Shown: positions 9,061-19,649, counted from the first letter of the stretch. The stretch: 64,000 nt of DNA from an uncultured Alphaproteobacteria bacterium (GCA_902575065.1 CACGPU010000001.1:124001-188000), one strand, 5' to 3'. The notes: generated by a model not told the origin, from the letters alone. A program made the numbers and translations.

Positions 9061-11077
9061 TAAAAATTATCTCAATTTTAAATCCAGAATAACTGTTCGT
9101 TGTTATATTCATCTTATGGGAGTTGTCAGTAATTATTTTATTTATTAAAGATAATCCCAATCCAGATGAATTTTTAGTTGAAAAATATGGTTTAATAAGG
9201 TCATTGATATCACCGTCAAATCCTGGACCATTGTCAAAGAAAGTTAAAATTAGCTTTTTATCAGTTTTGTTTAAACTTATATCAATTGCTGGATTATTAG
9301 TTGACTCTAAAGCTTCTATTGAATTTTTGAAAAGATTATTAAAAATAATATCCAAGTAGGAATGATCAAAATTGACAAACAAATTATCTTCAAATTTATA
9401 ATTGATTGAAATTTTATCATAATTTCTCTTATATTCTTCAATATAAACTAAACAAATCTCTGATAAATTTAATTTAGTAATATTGGCCTTAGGTAATCTT
9501 GCATAGGTAGAGAATTCATTAACTAAGTTTTGAATTAAAAAAATTTGTCTCTTAATAGATTTAATTGAATTAATTAATTCTTCGTCTTCAAGTTGACTTT
9601 CTATGAATTCTGTTGATAAGAGCATTGGTGTTAATGGATTTTTTATCTCATGTGAAATCTTTCTAGCAAGATCAGCAATAGCATTATTCTTTTCAGCAAA
9701 TATTAAGTCAGTGTAATCGTTAAAAATTATTATTTGATCAAATAAAGAATTATTTTCAATAAATATAGATTTTACAAAAAAATACTTTTGGATATCTTCT
9801 AAATTAACTTCTAAATTTATTTCATATGATTTTCTGTAAAAATTTTCGGTATCATTAAAATGATTTGATAATAATTTAGTAAAGTTTTGAAATGATGTTT
9901 TTTTTTTAGTACTAAAAATAAATGATGCAGAATTTTTAAAAATCATAGATTTATTATTTAAAACAAAGATTCCATAAGGTGAATTTTCTATAATATTATT
10001 TATAAAACTTAATTGATCATTAATGGTTGAATTAACTTCTTGTAGATTATTTTTCTGATTAATTATAGTTTTGCTCATTTCATGAAAAGAGTTTGTTAAT
10101 ATAGAAATATCATCTTTATCACTTAATTTTTCAAATTCTAGTTGTTTATATTTTCCTTTTCTTAGATCTTTTATTGAATTATTTAAGTCTCTAATTGGTT
10201 TTGCCAATCTAAAACTAAAGTTTGTTCCAATTATAATGAATATGAAAATTAAACTTGTTGAGAGAATTATATAAATAGTAAAAAACGTTATTTGAATATT
10301 TCTTTTATTATTATCAATTGAATTTATAGCTTCGTATGATTGTACTATGTTTTGATAGTAATTTAATGTCTCTAAATCAATATTCTTAAGTAATAATAAA
10401 TAATTTGAGTTATTTAAGTTTATTTTAGAGAAAAGCTGATCGTTTGAAAAAAAAATAGTGATATCGTTTTCACTTCTAACACTTGCATCTTTTAAATTGT
10501 CATCTGATAAAAAAATTTTTTCTTCAGAGATATGTTCTATAAATTGGTTACCATTTCTATAGTTGTATACAGTTGTAATGTTGAATCTTTTTATAATATC
10601 TCTATCTATTAATCTTTCAGAAAGTACGTAATTTCTTATAAATTTTGAATCTGTAATTAGGTCTCGCTCTGTTTGATTTATATATTTCTGTGCCAATTGA
10701 TAGGAATTGTTTACAGTAGATTTAAATGCAGGACCTAGCCAAGTGCTCACCTCAATATTAAAAAAAATTGCAGATGCCAAAAGTATAATTCCACTTGGAA
10801 TTATTGAAAAAAGACCAAAAAAAAGAAAAAATTTGTTAAAAAGTCTCAGACCTACCACAGAACGTTTTTTATATTTTAAATAATTAATAAGAAAAATAGT
10901 TAAATATAAAAGAAGTACTAGGAGAAAAACAAAATCTGCAATTAAAATATATTGAATAAACTCTACATTACGAATTATTTCATTTGTTGAAATAAGTGAA
11001 TATACAGTTAGAGCAAAAAGAGTTATAAAAATAGATATTAATATAAATGCAGAAAATTTATTAAAATAATTTGACAT
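9038..11077 (-). CDS. ntrY: Membrane sensor histidine kinase NtrY
   Basis: This is a 679-residue sensor kinase, probable phosphodonor of NtrX. Hydrophobic segments lie at about 8-30, 43-65, 83-107 and 262-285, with a sensor stretch (110-260) between the third and fourth. A HAMP segment (LAKPIRDLNNSIKDLRKG, 291-308) and a PAS-like region (about 355-455) follow. The kinase core has the H-box ISHEIKNPLTP (His476), the N-box NNLFKNSIEAL, the G1 box FFDNGPGF (Asp615) and the G2 box SSGLGLSLI. The ATG at 11077 is the only reasonable start and overlaps the TTG start of divergent ispDF. The ntrBC and dusB genes often found next to ispDF are missing. Confidence 0.94.
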   Translation of the reverse strand: MSNYFNKFSAFILISIFITLFALTVYSLISTNEIIRNVEFIQYILIADFVFLLVLLLYLTIFLINYLKYKKRSVVGLRLFNKFFLFFGLFSIIPSGIILLASAIFFNIEVSTWLGPAFKSTVNNSYQLAQKYINQTERDLITDSKFIRNYVLSERLIDRDIIKRFNITTVYNYRNGNQFIEHISEEKIFLSDDNLKDASVRSENDITIFFSNDQLFSKINLNNSNYLLLLKNIDLETLNYYQNIVQSYEAINSIDNNKRNIQITFFTIYIILSTSLIFIFIIIGTNFSFRLAKPIRDLNNSIKDLRKGKYKQLEFEKLSDKDDISILTNSFHEMSKTIINQKNNLQEVNSTINDQLSFINNIIENSPYGIFVLNNKSMIFKNSASFIFSTKKKTSFQNFTKLLSNHFNDTENFYRKSYEINLEVNLEDIQKYFFVKSIFIENNSLFDQIIIFNDYTDLIFAEKNNAIADLARKISHEIKNPLTPMLLSTEFIESQLEDEELINSIKSIKRQIFLIQNLVNEFSTYARLPKANITKLNLSEICLVYIEEYKRNYDKISINYKFEDNLFVNFDHSYLDIIFNNLFKNSIEALESTNNPAIDISLNKTDKKLILTFFDNGPGFDGDINDLIKPYFSTKNSSGLGLSLINKIITDNSHKMNITTNSYSGFKIEIIFNDKNISN

Positions 11078-12210
11078 TAATTAACTCTAAAATTCATTTT
11101 ATTCTTTTAGCAGGTGGTAATAGTTTAAGATTTTCATCTAATACTAATAAGCTTTTAGCTAAATTTAAAAATAATAATTTACTTACACATAATATTGAAT
11201 TTCTTAAAGAACTTAAATTTAAAAAGATAACAGTAATTGTTAATAATCTAAAAGATACCAATATTAACATTTTTGGCAATTTAGAGTTAATTAAAGGAGG
11301 AAAAACAAGATCAGAAAGTGTAAAAAACGCTCTAAAAAAATCCAAATATAAATCAAAATATGTGCTAATACATGATGTAGCTAGACCGTTAAATTCTCAA
11401 AAATTAATCAAAAACATAATTAGATATTTAGTAGAAAGAAAATACGATTGTGTAGTTCCATATACTAAGTGTTCTGATACTGTTGTAGTTGGTCATGATA
11501 ATATAGACCGAGAAGAACTTAAACTTATCAAAACACCACAAGGCTTTATTAAAAATAAAATTATTTTTTTACATAACAAAAATAATAAAAAATTGTTAAC
11601 AGATGACAGTCAACTTTTTAGGAATGAAAAAAATAAATTTAAAATAAAATATTTATTGCAAAATGAAATAAATATAAAAATTACTTACAAAGCTGAATTA
11701 GAAACATTAAATAACTTAATTGAAAATAATATCTTAGTTGGAATTGGTTATGATATACACAGAACTATCAAATCTAATAAAAATAATTTATTAAAACTTG
11801 GTGGTGCAAAAATAAATTCAAAAATAAAAATTATTTCTCACTCAGACGGAGATGTAATACTACATGCTATTACAGACTCTATTCTAGGAGCGTTATCTCT
11901 GAGAGATATAGGTACCTATTTTCCAAATAACAAAAGAAACTTTAATAGAGACTCAATAGACTTTTTAAATTATGCTTTAAGCAAAATGGTATCAAAGAAA
12001 AAGATGATAAATAATATTGATCTAATGATTGTTTCAGAAGAACCTAAAATTAATCCTCATTTTAAAAAGATTTTAAACAGTATTTCAAGGAGCCTTAATA
12101 TCAATAAAAATAGAATTTCTATAAAAGCAACTACTAATGAAAAATCAGGACTAATAGGTAGAGGAGATTTTATAGCCTGTTGGTCGAATGTTTCTCTTAG
12201 GGAAAACTAA
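11071..12210 (+). CDS. ispDF: Bifunctional IspD/IspF (MEP pathway of isoprenoid synthesis)
   Basis: This fusion, typical of alphaproteobacteria, combines CDP-methylerythritol synthase and MECDP synthase in 379 residues. The IspD half (1 to about 220) shows [19 protein letters not shown] with the CTP-binding Lys, and HDVARPL. The IspF half begins at [10 protein letters not shown] (metal Asp and His), followed by [11 protein letters not shown] and [12 protein letters not shown]. The only available start is TTG at 11071: an in-frame stop lies at 11062 and no ATG is nearby. That start overlaps the ATG of divergent ntrY by 7 bp. The 3' end overlaps convergent lipA by 4 bp. It acts after Dxr, which is encoded at 39375-40463. 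Confidence 0.95.
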   Translation: MTLINSKIHFILLAGGNSLRFSSNTNKLLAKFKNNNLLTHNIEFLKELKFKKITVIVNNLKDTNINIFGNLELIKGGKTRSESVKNALKKSKYKSKYVLIHDVARPLNSQKLIKNIIRYLVERKYDCVVPYTKCSDTVVVGHDNIDREELKLIKTPQGFIKNKIIFLHNKNNKKLLTDDSQLFRNEKNKFKIKYLLQNEINIKITYKAELETLNNLIENNILVGIGYDIHRTIKSNKNNLLKLGGAKINSKIKIISHSDGDVILHAITDSILGALSLRDIGTYFPNNKRNFNRDSIDFLNYALSKMVSKKKMINNIDLMIVSEEPKINPHFKKILNSISRSLNINKNRISIKATTNEKSGLIGRGDFIACWSNVSLREN

Positions 12211-13115
12211 ATTATGTTTTTAAGTTTTTCAAAGTCTTCGTCTGCATGATAACTTGATCTAGTCATAGGTGAAGATGAAATCATTTTAAAACCGAGATTT
12301 AAACAGACATTATAAAGACTTTTAAACTCTTCAGGAGAATAAAATTTATGGACTTTTTCATGATGAATAGATGGTTGAAGGTATTGACCTATAGTTACAA
12401 AATCAATATTAGAATTTTTCATATCTTTTAGTACTTCAATTATTTCTGTATAATCCTCACCTAACCCAACCATAATACCTGACTTTGTAAATATTGATCT
12501 ATCGAATTCTTTAACTTCTCTTAAAAGCTTTAAACTCTCAATATAATTAGAACCAGGTCTTATTTGTTTATAAATTCTTGGAACTGTTTCTAAGTTGTGA
12601 TTAAAAACATCGGGCTTTACCTTCGCAATATCGATGTAGTTTCTATTTTTTCTTAAGAAATCGGGTGTTAAAATTTCTATTGTTGTATTATTAGATAGTT
12701 CTCTTATGTACTTAATAGTATCAATAAAATGTTGAGCACCACCGTCAGGTAAGTCATCTCTGTCAACACTCGTTACCACAACATGTTTAAGTCCTAATTT
12801 TAAAACAGATTTGGCAACGTTAAGAGGTTCCATTGGATCTGGTGGCTCAGAGGGTTTACCAGTTTTTACATTACAGAATGCACATGCTCTAGTACAGGTA
12901 TCTCCTAATATCATAAAAGTTGCGTGTTTTTTTTCCCAACATTCTCCGATATTTGGACATGCAGCTTCTTGACAGACAGTAACTAAGTTATGAGATTTAA
13001 CTATGTCTAGTGTCTCAAAATATTTTTTTGATGTTGGTGCTTTAACTTTTAGCCAATTAGGTTTTTTTAATGTCGTAGGATTAAATTTTTTAATTTTTTC
13101 TGGATGTCTGATCAT
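12207..13115 (-). CDS. lipA: Lipoyl synthase LipA
   Basis: This radical-SAM enzyme inserts sulfur into octanoyl groups on lipoyl domains, 302 residues. The auxiliary cluster motif is [12 protein letters not shown] and the radical-SAM motif is [10 protein letters not shown] (CX3CX2C). The C-terminal serine motif is [12 protein letters not shown]. Its substrates are encoded immediately upstream: PdhC and PdhB each carry a lipoyl domain. It starts 2 bp after lpd, so it belongs to the pyruvate dehydrogenase operon. ratA and cinA, often next to lipA in relatives, are not present here. Confidence 0.97.
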   Translation of the reverse strand: MIRHPEKIKKFNPTTLKKPNWLKVKAPTSKKYFETLDIVKSHNLVTVCQEAACPNIGECWEKKHATFMILGDTCTRACAFCNVKTGKPSEPPDPMEPLNVAKSVLKLGLKHVVVTSVDRDDLPDGGAQHFIDTIKYIRELSNNTTIEILTPDFLRKNRNYIDIAKVKPDVFNHNLETVPRIYKQIRPGSNYIESLKLLREVKEFDRSIFTKSGIMVGLGEDYTEIIEVLKDMKNSNIDFVTIGQYLQPSIHHEKVHKFYSPEEFKSLYNVCLNLGFKMISSSPMTRSSYHADEDFEKLKNII

Positions 13116-13117
13116 TT

Positions 13118-14491
13118 TTAAAAATGCAAGGGTTTTTCAAAAGCTGATAAGACACTTTCATGAATAGACTCTGATAAAGTTGGATGTGCAAAAACAGTAT
13201 TAATAAATTCATCTTCTGTTGACTCAGATGAAATAGCTAAGCCAAATGTAGCTATCATTTCTGTAACATCAGGTCCGATAAGATGTGCACCCAATACCTC
13301 TCCCGTTTCAGAATTAAAGAGCGTTTTAACAAAACCATATGAGTTAGACATAGTTTGTGATTTGCCATTTGCTAAAAAGGGAAAATTACCGGTCTTGTAG
13401 GGAGTCTTATTGTCTTTAAGTTGTTTTTCAGTGAATCCAACAGTGGCTATTTGTGGTAAGCTATATATACAACCAGGGATATGATTTTCTTTTGGTTTAT
13501 GAGTATCATTACCTGTTGAAATATGAGTCACACAATTTATAGCGTCGTGCATTGCTTTATGAGCTAACCATGGGGCACCAATAATATCACCAATGGCATA
13601 TAAACCCTTAATATTTGTCTCATAATTGTGATTTGTATTTATGTAACCGGTATCAGATAGATTTAGGTTAAGGGAACTTATAAAATCTTTATCTATATTA
13701 GGTATAACACCTACAGATAGTATTAATGCATCACATGCAACGTTTTGGTCAATATTTTTAAAGGTTACGTTTTTTTTATCTTCTAAAATATTTTCAATTT
13801 TTGCATTTAACTCAAATTTAATACCCTTTTTTTCAAATATTTTTTTTGCTTCATTTGAAATGTCGTTATCAAATTGAGGTAATATCTTATTTTGAGACTC
13901 AAACACTGTAACATCCGAACCTAAAGCATTATAAATACTTGCAAACTCTATTCCAATAGCTCCTGATCCGATAATACATAATTTTTTTGGAAGAAATTTA
14001 GGTATCATTGCTTCTTTAGAGCTCCAAATTAAATTAGAAAATTTAATATCACCAATTGTTCTAGGTTTGCATCCTGTAGCAATAATCATATTCTTAGAGG
14101 AAATTTCATCTGAAGTTGTATTTACAAAAAATTCATTATCAATTTTTTTTGGATATGCTCGATGTTTATAAATATCTATTTTATTTTTTTTCATAAGTGA
14201 GTTAACGCCTTTTGATAAATTATCAGATGCTGTTCTTGACATTTCAACAACTTTATCTAAAGCAATTTTAGTAAGATCTTTCTTATCAAGCCCAAAATGA
14301 TTAGCCTCTTCCATGAATTCTGCTGAATGTAGTAATGATTTAGTTGGAATACATCCCCAATTAAGACATACACCTCCTAGTTTATCCTCTTCAAATAAAG
14401 CAACCTTCATACCAAGTTGTGCGGCTTTTATAGCAGCAACATAACCACCAGGACCGCCACCAACTATTGTTAAATCATAATTAATTGTCAT
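13118..14491 (-). CDS. lpd: Dihydrolipoyl dehydrogenase (E3)
   Basis: This FAD flavoprotein reoxidises dihydrolipoamide in the pyruvate dehydrogenase complex and makes NADH, 457 residues. The FAD motif is [11 protein letters not shown] (10-20) and the redox disulfide is CLNWGC (Cys42/Cys47). The NAD motif is [15 protein letters not shown], the second FAD motif is [18 protein letters not shown], and the catalytic His-Glu lies in [12 protein letters not shown]. The start overlaps the end of pdhC by 11 bp. Linkage to pdhABC suggests this copy serves pyruvate dehydrogenase; other complexes may share it. Confidence 0.97.
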   Translation of the reverse strand: MTINYDLTIVGGGPGGYVAAIKAAQLGMKVALFEEDKLGGVCLNWGCIPTKSLLHSAEFMEEANHFGLDKKDLTKIALDKVVEMSRTASDNLSKGVNSLMKKNKIDIYKHRAYPKKIDNEFFVNTTSDEISSKNMIIATGCKPRTIGDIKFSNLIWSSKEAMIPKFLPKKLCIIGSGAIGIEFASIYNALGSDVTVFESQNKILPQFDNDISNEAKKIFEKKGIKFELNAKIENILEDKKNVTFKNIDQNVACDALILSVGVIPNIDKDFISSLNLNLSDTGYINTNHNYETNIKGLYAIGDIIGAPWLAHKAMHDAINCVTHISTGNDTHKPKENHIPGCIYSLPQIATVGFTEKQLKDNKTPYKTGNFPFLANGKSQTMSNSYGFVKTLFNSETGEVLGAHLIGPDVTEMIATFGLAISSESTEDEFINTVFAHPTLSESIHESVLSAFEKPLHF

Positions 14492-15764
14492 CTGAAATAT
14501 TTTCTAAATTTTGTACAATACTAGAAAAAAATTGTGATGCTAAAACTCCATCAACAGCTCTATGATCACATGATAATGTCAAATTTATAAAACTCCCTAT
14601 TTCAATCTTACCTTTGTCCACAAAAACATCCTCAAAAATCTGTCCCACTGCTAATATGTATGTTTGTCCTGGTAAAATAATAGCATCAAAACTACGGATA
14701 TTAAATGAACCCAAATTAGATATACTTATGACACCATCTGACAGATCAGAGGGAGAAAGTTTATTATCTCTTGTTAAATTTATCTTTTCATTAAGATTGG
14801 AGTTGATTTCATTTAAACTAAAATTATTTATCTTTTTGATTATAGGCATTTTTAAGCCAAACTTAGAGTCAACGGCAATACCAATATTATGATCTTTATT
14901 AATAAAAAATTCACCATTATCTTTATATGTACAATTTGAGTCCGGAAATGCTTTGAATGCATTTGATATAGATTGCATTAATATCGCATTTAAAGAGTAC
15001 TTATTACCTTTTAATTTTTGATCTTTTCTAAATTTTAATAGGGTAGCCATATTCACTCTAGTATTTAAATAAAAATGTGGAATGTTATTTTTGGAATGTG
15101 TTGTTGCTTTTGCAATAGCTTGTCGTAATTTATTAACATTAGGGCTTTCAGACAAATGATTAGAGTCTGATACATCTCTTAAAATAATTCTATTATCTGG
15201 ACCAGTACCTTTTAATTTTGATAAATCTATAGATTTTTCATTTGAAATTTTTTTGGCAAGTGGAGATATAAATACTCTTATAGCTCCGTTATCAAAATTT
15301 TCATTTATATCAAGATCATCAGTATGTATTCTTCTTGAAATCGATTTTATTTTTGAAATATCTATATTTTTTTTTTGAGCTATTTTTTTAGCTAAGGGTG
15401 TAATTAATATTTTATCTGAAACAAAATCTTTATCATTTTTAGAAGGAATTATTTCTAAAGTTTGTATTTTATTATCTGAATTATTTTTTTTAAGAAAATT
15501 ATTTATATCCTCTTGTGTAAAAGTCAAATCGTCTGAAATTATTGCAACTAATTGATTAACGTTTGCTGTTTCACCCTCCTTGTATATTATTTTAGCAATA
15601 TACCCATCTTCTGGTGACTCGTACTCCATTGTAGCTTTATCTGTTTCAACTTCGAATAATACCTCACCACTTAATATTGGATCTTTTTCTTTTTTTATCC
15701 ACTTAACAATTTTACCCTCCTCCATTGTAGGAGATAAAGAAGGTAAATTAACTTCATATAACAT
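14481..15764 (-). CDS. pdhC: Pyruvate dehydrogenase E2 (dihydrolipoamide acetyltransferase) with two subunit-binding-like domains
   Basis: This is the core acetyltransferase of pyruvate dehydrogenase, 427 residues. The lipoyl domain (1-78) has ETDKATME with lipoyl-Lys43. Two peripheral-subunit-binding-like segments follow: ITPLAKKIAQKKNIDISKIK (121-140, lacking the GTGxxGR turn) and ISPLAKKISNEKSIDLSKLK with GTGPDNRI (166-193, complete). The catalytic domain carries SCDHRAVDG (HRxxDG motif). Duplication of the binding domain is unusual for bacterial E2. It overlaps pdhB by one base. Confidence 0.96.
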   Translation of the reverse strand: MLYEVNLPSLSPTMEEGKIVKWIKKEKDPILSGEVLFEVETDKATMEYESPEDGYIAKIIYKEGETANVNQLVAIISDDLTFTQEDINNFLKKNNSDNKIQTLEIIPSKNDKDFVSDKILITPLAKKIAQKKNIDISKIKSISRRIHTDDLDINENFDNGAIRVFISPLAKKISNEKSIDLSKLKGTGPDNRIILRDVSDSNHLSESPNVNKLRQAIAKATTHSKNNIPHFYLNTRVNMATLLKFRKDQKLKGNKYSLNAILMQSISNAFKAFPDSNCTYKDNGEFFINKDHNIGIAVDSKFGLKMPIIKKINNFSLNEINSNLNEKINLTRDNKLSPSDLSDGVISISNLGSFNIRSFDAIILPGQTYILAVGQIFEDVFVDKGKIEIGSFINLTLSCDHRAVDGVLASQFFSSIVQNLENISDDN

Positions 15765-17134
15765 TAATTTATATATGACACTTTTTTTACAGCAGATACA
15801 ATTTCATCAGTGTTGGGTAATGCCAATTTTTCTAAATTTTCTGCATATGGCATTGGGACATCTTTTCCACTAACTTTAATTATTTCTGAGTCAAGGAAAT
15901 CAAAGCAATTTGATTGGATTAAATAAGATAAGTGTGATCCAAAACTTGTACTACCAAAGCCATCCTCAACAATTACAACTCTATTGGTTTTCTTAACGGA
16001 TTTATATATCAATTCTTCATCTAGAGGTTTAATTGATCTTAGATCTATAATATCAGGACTAATCCCTAGTTTTTCAATTGATGGAAGAGCGTTTAATATT
16101 CTTTGAACAGACATTGAAAAACCAATAATAGTGACATCTGTACCTTCTTTAATTAGATTGCCTTTGCCAATAGGAATTAAAAAATCTCTCTCTTCTGGAA
16201 CGTTGGTTTTTTCTTTATAAAGTAATTCATGTTCTAAAAAAACAACAGGATTGGGATTTCGAATAGATGATTTTAATAAACCTTTTGCATCTCTTGCATT
16301 TGAAGGAGCAATTACTATCAAGCCTGGAATATGAGAGAACCAAGATATAAAACATTGGCTATGTTGTGCTCCAACTCTAGCCGCAGCACCATTTGGGCCT
16401 CGAAAAACTATAGGAACATTTATTTCTCCACCTGACATGTATAAAGATTTAGCAGCAGAATTAACTATTTGATCAATTGCTTGCATAGAAAAATTAAAAG
16501 TCATAAATTCACATATTGGCTTGAGTCCTGCCATCGCTGCTCCAATAGCTAAACCAGTAAAACCATGCTCAGAAATAGGAGTATCTAAAACCCTTTTTGA
16601 TCCAAATTTATTAAGAAGCCCTTGGGTTACTTTATAAGCACCATCGTATTCAGCTACCTCTTCTCCTAAAAGAAAAACGTCTTTGTCATATTTCATTTCT
16701 TCTTCAATAGCTTGATTCAATGCCTCTCTCATAGATATTTCTTTTTCAGACCAATTCTTTTCATCTGAATTTTCTTTTGTTTGATTTAAAAGAGAATTCA
16801 TAGAAATTTTTACTTCTGTTGCAGGCTGTTCAGATCCGTTAGAGGAGACTTGTGGAGATTTTTCAATAGGTTTTTCTGATATCTCCTCTATTTCCTCACC
16901 TTCAACTTTAAGTAGAGCTATCTCTGTATTAACACTTATATTTTCAGTTCCCTCTTTAACTAGTATTTTCTCAACTTTACCATCATCGGGTGACTCTAAT
17001 TCCATAGTAGCTTTATCAGTCTCAATTTCTGCTAAAATATCTCCTGAAACTACACTATCTCCCTCTTTAACTAACCATTTTACTAAGTTACCTGTTTCCA
17101 TTGTTGGAGATAAAGCTGGTAGAAGTATTTTCAT
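15764..17134 (-). CDS. pdhB: Pyruvate dehydrogenase E1 beta with N-terminal lipoyl domain
   Basis: This is the beta subunit of the thiamine-dependent E1 component, 456 residues, about 130 longer than a plain E1 beta. The extra length is an N-terminal lipoyl domain (1-78, EIETDKATMELESP with Lys41) joined by an acidic, Ser/Glu-rich linker. Such a lipoylated E1 beta is characteristic of alphaproteobacteria. The catalytic part includes GEEVAEYDGAYKVTQGL, DTPISEHGFTGLAIGAA and RGPNGAAARVGAQHSQ. It overlaps pdhA by 4 bp and pdhC by 1 bp, so stoichiometric expression is likely. Confidence 0.97.
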   Translation of the reverse strand: MKILLPALSPTMETGNLVKWLVKEGDSVVSGDILAEIETDKATMELESPDDGKVEKILVKEGTENISVNTEIALLKVEGEEIEEISEKPIEKSPQVSSNGSEQPATEVKISMNSLLNQTKENSDEKNWSEKEISMREALNQAIEEEMKYDKDVFLLGEEVAEYDGAYKVTQGLLNKFGSKRVLDTPISEHGFTGLAIGAAMAGLKPICEFMTFNFSMQAIDQIVNSAAKSLYMSGGEINVPIVFRGPNGAAARVGAQHSQCFISWFSHIPGLIVIAPSNARDAKGLLKSSIRNPNPVVFLEHELLYKEKTNVPEERDFLIPIGKGNLIKEGTDVTIIGFSMSVQRILNALPSIEKLGISPDIIDLRSIKPLDEELIYKSVKKTNRVVIVEDGFGSTSFGSHLSYLIQSNCFDFLDSEIIKVSGKDVPMPYAENLEKLALPNTDEIVSAVKKVSYIN

Positions 17135-18108
17135 AAATATACCTCGGTGTATAATTCTTTTAAATCTGGAAGTGGTGACTCAAGTGAAAATTTTTCTACA
17201 TCTTTAATTTGTTTCTTAATATCACTTTCAACATTTTTAATCGATTCCTCTTGAATTTTATAATCATTTAATAAAGTTTCTTTCATCATTAATACAGGGT
17301 CTATCTCTTTCATTTTATTTACTTCATCTTTAGTTCTGTATAGACCAGGATCAGACATTGAATGGCCTCTAAATCTATATGTATCCATTTCAATAATGTA
17401 GGGCTTAGAATTTTTTTCGATATATTCTCTTGCCCTTATAGCTGACTCACTTACATTAAAAAAATTCATACCGTCTACTTTTTCACCTTTAATGCCAAAT
17501 ACAGTTGCTCGTTCGTACAACTCACCTCCTGCTGCAGACCTTCCAATAGATGTACCCATTCCATATTTATTGTTTTCGATAATAAATAATACTGGTAAAT
17601 CCCAAAGTGATGCTAAATTAAATGCCTCAAAAACTTGGCCATTACTCATAGCTCCATCCCCTAAATAGACTCTTGAAATCTTTTTTTCGTTTCTGTATTT
17701 GTGTGCGAAACCTATACCAACGCCTAAAGGTACTTGTGCTCCAACGATACCATGTCCACCATAAAATCTATTAGCTTTGGAGAACATGTGCATTGATCCA
17801 CCCTTGCCTTTTGAAATTCCATCTTTCCTTCCAGTTAATTCAGCCATTACTAGTTTAGGATCTACTCCACGAGCTAATATATGTCCATGATCTCTATAAG
17901 CAGTGATAACGGTATCCTCTGAGTTAATAGAAGAAAGAATACCTATTACAACAGCCTCTTGGCCAATGTATAAATGACAAAAACCTCCAATTTTTCCAGC
18001 TCCATATAATTGAGCAGCTTTCTCTTCAAATTTTCTAATTAAAAACATTTTTTCGTAAAACTTCAGTAACTGGTCGTTTGTAAAATTATTTTTGTTTTTT
18101 TTATTCAT
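17131..18108 (-). CDS. pdhA: Pyruvate dehydrogenase E1 alpha
   Basis: This thiamine-diphosphate-binding alpha subunit has 325 residues, the usual length for the alphaproteobacterial heterodimeric E1. The TPP motif runs from GDGAMSNGQVFEAF to ENNKYGMGT. GKGGSMHMF and GGHGIVGAQVPLG line the cofactor site. YRFRGHSMSDPGLYR is the conserved loop that is phosphorylated in mitochondrial homologues. With pdhB it decarboxylates pyruvate and reductively acetylates the E2 lipoyl group. It follows ftsB by 1 bp. Confidence 0.97.
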   Translation of the reverse strand: MNKKNKNNFTNDQLLKFYEKMFLIRKFEEKAAQLYGAGKIGGFCHLYIGQEAVVIGILSSINSEDTVITAYRDHGHILARGVDPKLVMAELTGRKDGISKGKGGSMHMFSKANRFYGGHGIVGAQVPLGVGIGFAHKYRNEKKISRVYLGDGAMSNGQVFEAFNLASLWDLPVLFIIENNKYGMGTSIGRSAAGGELYERATVFGIKGEKVDGMNFFNVSESAIRAREYIEKNSKPYIIEMDTYRFRGHSMSDPGLYRTKDEVNKMKEIDPVLMMKETLLNDYKIQEESIKNVESDIKKQIKDVEKFSLESPLPDLKELYTEVYL

Positions 18109-18109
18109 C

Positions 18110-18397
18110 TTAATCTAATTTTAATATGGTCTCTCCATCTTGAATATTAGGGTTATTCTGCTTTGTAATTTCATCAATATAATCCTCTTTATTAGAATAG
18201 AAAGAGTGTAAATCAATATTAATATCTAACATTTTTTGATCGAGATTGGATTGCAATTTTTTATACATTTTTTCCTCAAATTGATAAATTAAGTAATTTC
18301 CAATATTGAACTTTCCATAAACTGTGTGATATATCAGGTAAATCAATACAAATATAAAAAAGAAATTTATTAAACTACTAGCTTTTAAAAACTTCAC
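18110..18397 (-). CDS. ftsB: FtsB/DivIC-like septum formation initiator
   Basis: This is a small bitopic membrane protein of 95 residues. One transmembrane helix (about 9-27) is followed by GKFNIGNYLIYQFEEKMYKKLQ, a coiled-coil-like segment recalling the G..GL..Y/L pattern of FtsB. The C-terminal part is acidic and poorly conserved. In alphaproteobacteria a gene of this type lies between eno and pdhA, as here, and is annotated as the divisome subunit FtsB. The start is GTG at 18397, inside the end of eno (20 bp overlap). Similarity is weak, so the call rests on topology and position. Confidence 0.75.
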   Translation of the reverse strand: MKFLKASSLINFFFIFVLIYLIYHTVYGKFNIGNYLIYQFEEKMYKKLQSNLDQKMLDINIDLHSFYSNKEDYIDEITKQNNPNIQDGETILKLD

Positions 18398-19649
18398 TTA
18401 ATTCACCAGCATACCCTTTAATATTGTCATTTTCTGATATTCTAAGTAACTGATTGTATTTTGCAACTCTATCAGATCTAGCTAATGAACCAGTTTTAAT
18501 CAAAGGACAGCGTGAAGCAACAGCTAAATCTGAGATAAAAGAATCTTCAGTTTCTCCTGACCTATGAGACATAATTGATGCAAAACTATTATCTGTCGCT
18601 AAATTGATAGCTTCTAAAGTTTCTTTAACTGTGCCTATTTGATTCAATTTAATTAAAATACTGTTAGCTTGTTTTTCATCTATACCAGTTTGCAACTTTT
18701 GTATATTTGTAACAAAAAGATCATCACCAACTAATCTTATCTTAGAACCAAGTTTATTTGTAATTTTAACCCAACCTTCGTAATCTTCTTCATTAAGTGC
18801 ATCTTCAATTGAAAAAATAGGATAGTTTTTACAAATATTTTCATAAACACTAATCATTTCTTCAGTTGAATATGAGTTACCTTCGAAATTATATTTTCCA
18901 TCAGAGTAAAACTCACTAGAAGCTGCATCTAATGAAATTTTAAAGTGATCATTTAATTTAAAGCCTGCTTTTGAAATTGAATTACATATTAAATCTAAAA
19001 CATCTAAATGAGATTTTAAATTAGGAGCAAAACCCCCTTCATCGCCAAGATTAGTATTTAAAGATCTAGATTTTAATTCTTTTTTTATATTGGCTATTAC
19101 AGAATGTGTTGAAGATAAAGCTTCAGTTAAAGATTTAAATCCTATTGGTAAAATCATAAACTCTTGAAAATCAACATCATTATCAGCATGTTGTCCGCCA
19201 TTTATTACATTCAACATTGGAACAGGAATAATTAAATTATCTAAACCCTGAGAAAGAAATATTGCACCAAAGTTTGCATAAGACCAAGCCTTATAATATG
19301 CGAGACTAAGAGATAAAATAGCGTTTGCTCCATAATTTGATTTATTTTCTGTGCCATCTAAATCTATTAGGAGTTGATCAAATTCTCTGAAATCAGCAAA
19401 ACTTTTATCTAAAATTTTTGGTTTTATGAGTTTGTTAACATTAGATACAGCTTTTAAGACACCTTTGCCACTCATTCTATTTGTGTCTAAATCTCTTAAT
19501 TCTAATGCTTCAAATTTTCCTGTAGATGCACCTGATGGAACCATTCCACGAAATGGATATGGTATATTTTCAAATATCATTTCACATTCTACAGTTGGGT
19601 TACCCCTACTATCAAAAATTTCTCTTGCTGTTATATTTTTAATTTTCAT
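18378..19649 (-). CDS. eno: Enolase
   Basis: This glycolytic enzyme interconverts 2-phosphoglycerate and phosphoenolpyruvate, 423 residues, full length. Recognised stretches are AREIFDSRGNPTVE at the N-terminus, PSGASTGKFEALELRD, NLGDEGGFAPN, VGDDLFVTN (Mg2+ Asp), ILIKLNQIGT (catalytic Lys) and SHRSGETED. It starts directly before the kdsA stop with no spacer. Its product feeds both pyruvate formation, upstream of the nearby pyruvate dehydrogenase, and KdsA, which uses phosphoenolpyruvate. Confidence 0.98.
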   Translation of the reverse strand: MKIKNITAREIFDSRGNPTVECEMIFENIPYPFRGMVPSGASTGKFEALELRDLDTNRMSGKGVLKAVSNVNKLIKPKILDKSFADFREFDQLLIDLDGTENKSNYGANAILSLSLAYYKAWSYANFGAIFLSQGLDNLIIPVPMLNVINGGQHADNDVDFQEFMILPIGFKSLTEALSSTHSVIANIKKELKSRSLNTNLGDEGGFAPNLKSHLDVLDLICNSISKAGFKLNDHFKISLDAASSEFYSDGKYNFEGNSYSTEEMISVYENICKNYPIFSIEDALNEEDYEGWVKITNKLGSKIRLVGDDLFVTNIQKLQTGIDEKQANSILIKLNQIGTVKETLEAINLATDNSFASIMSHRSGETEDSFISDLAVASRCPLIKTGSLARSDRVAKYNQLLRISENDNIKGYAGELSEVFKS

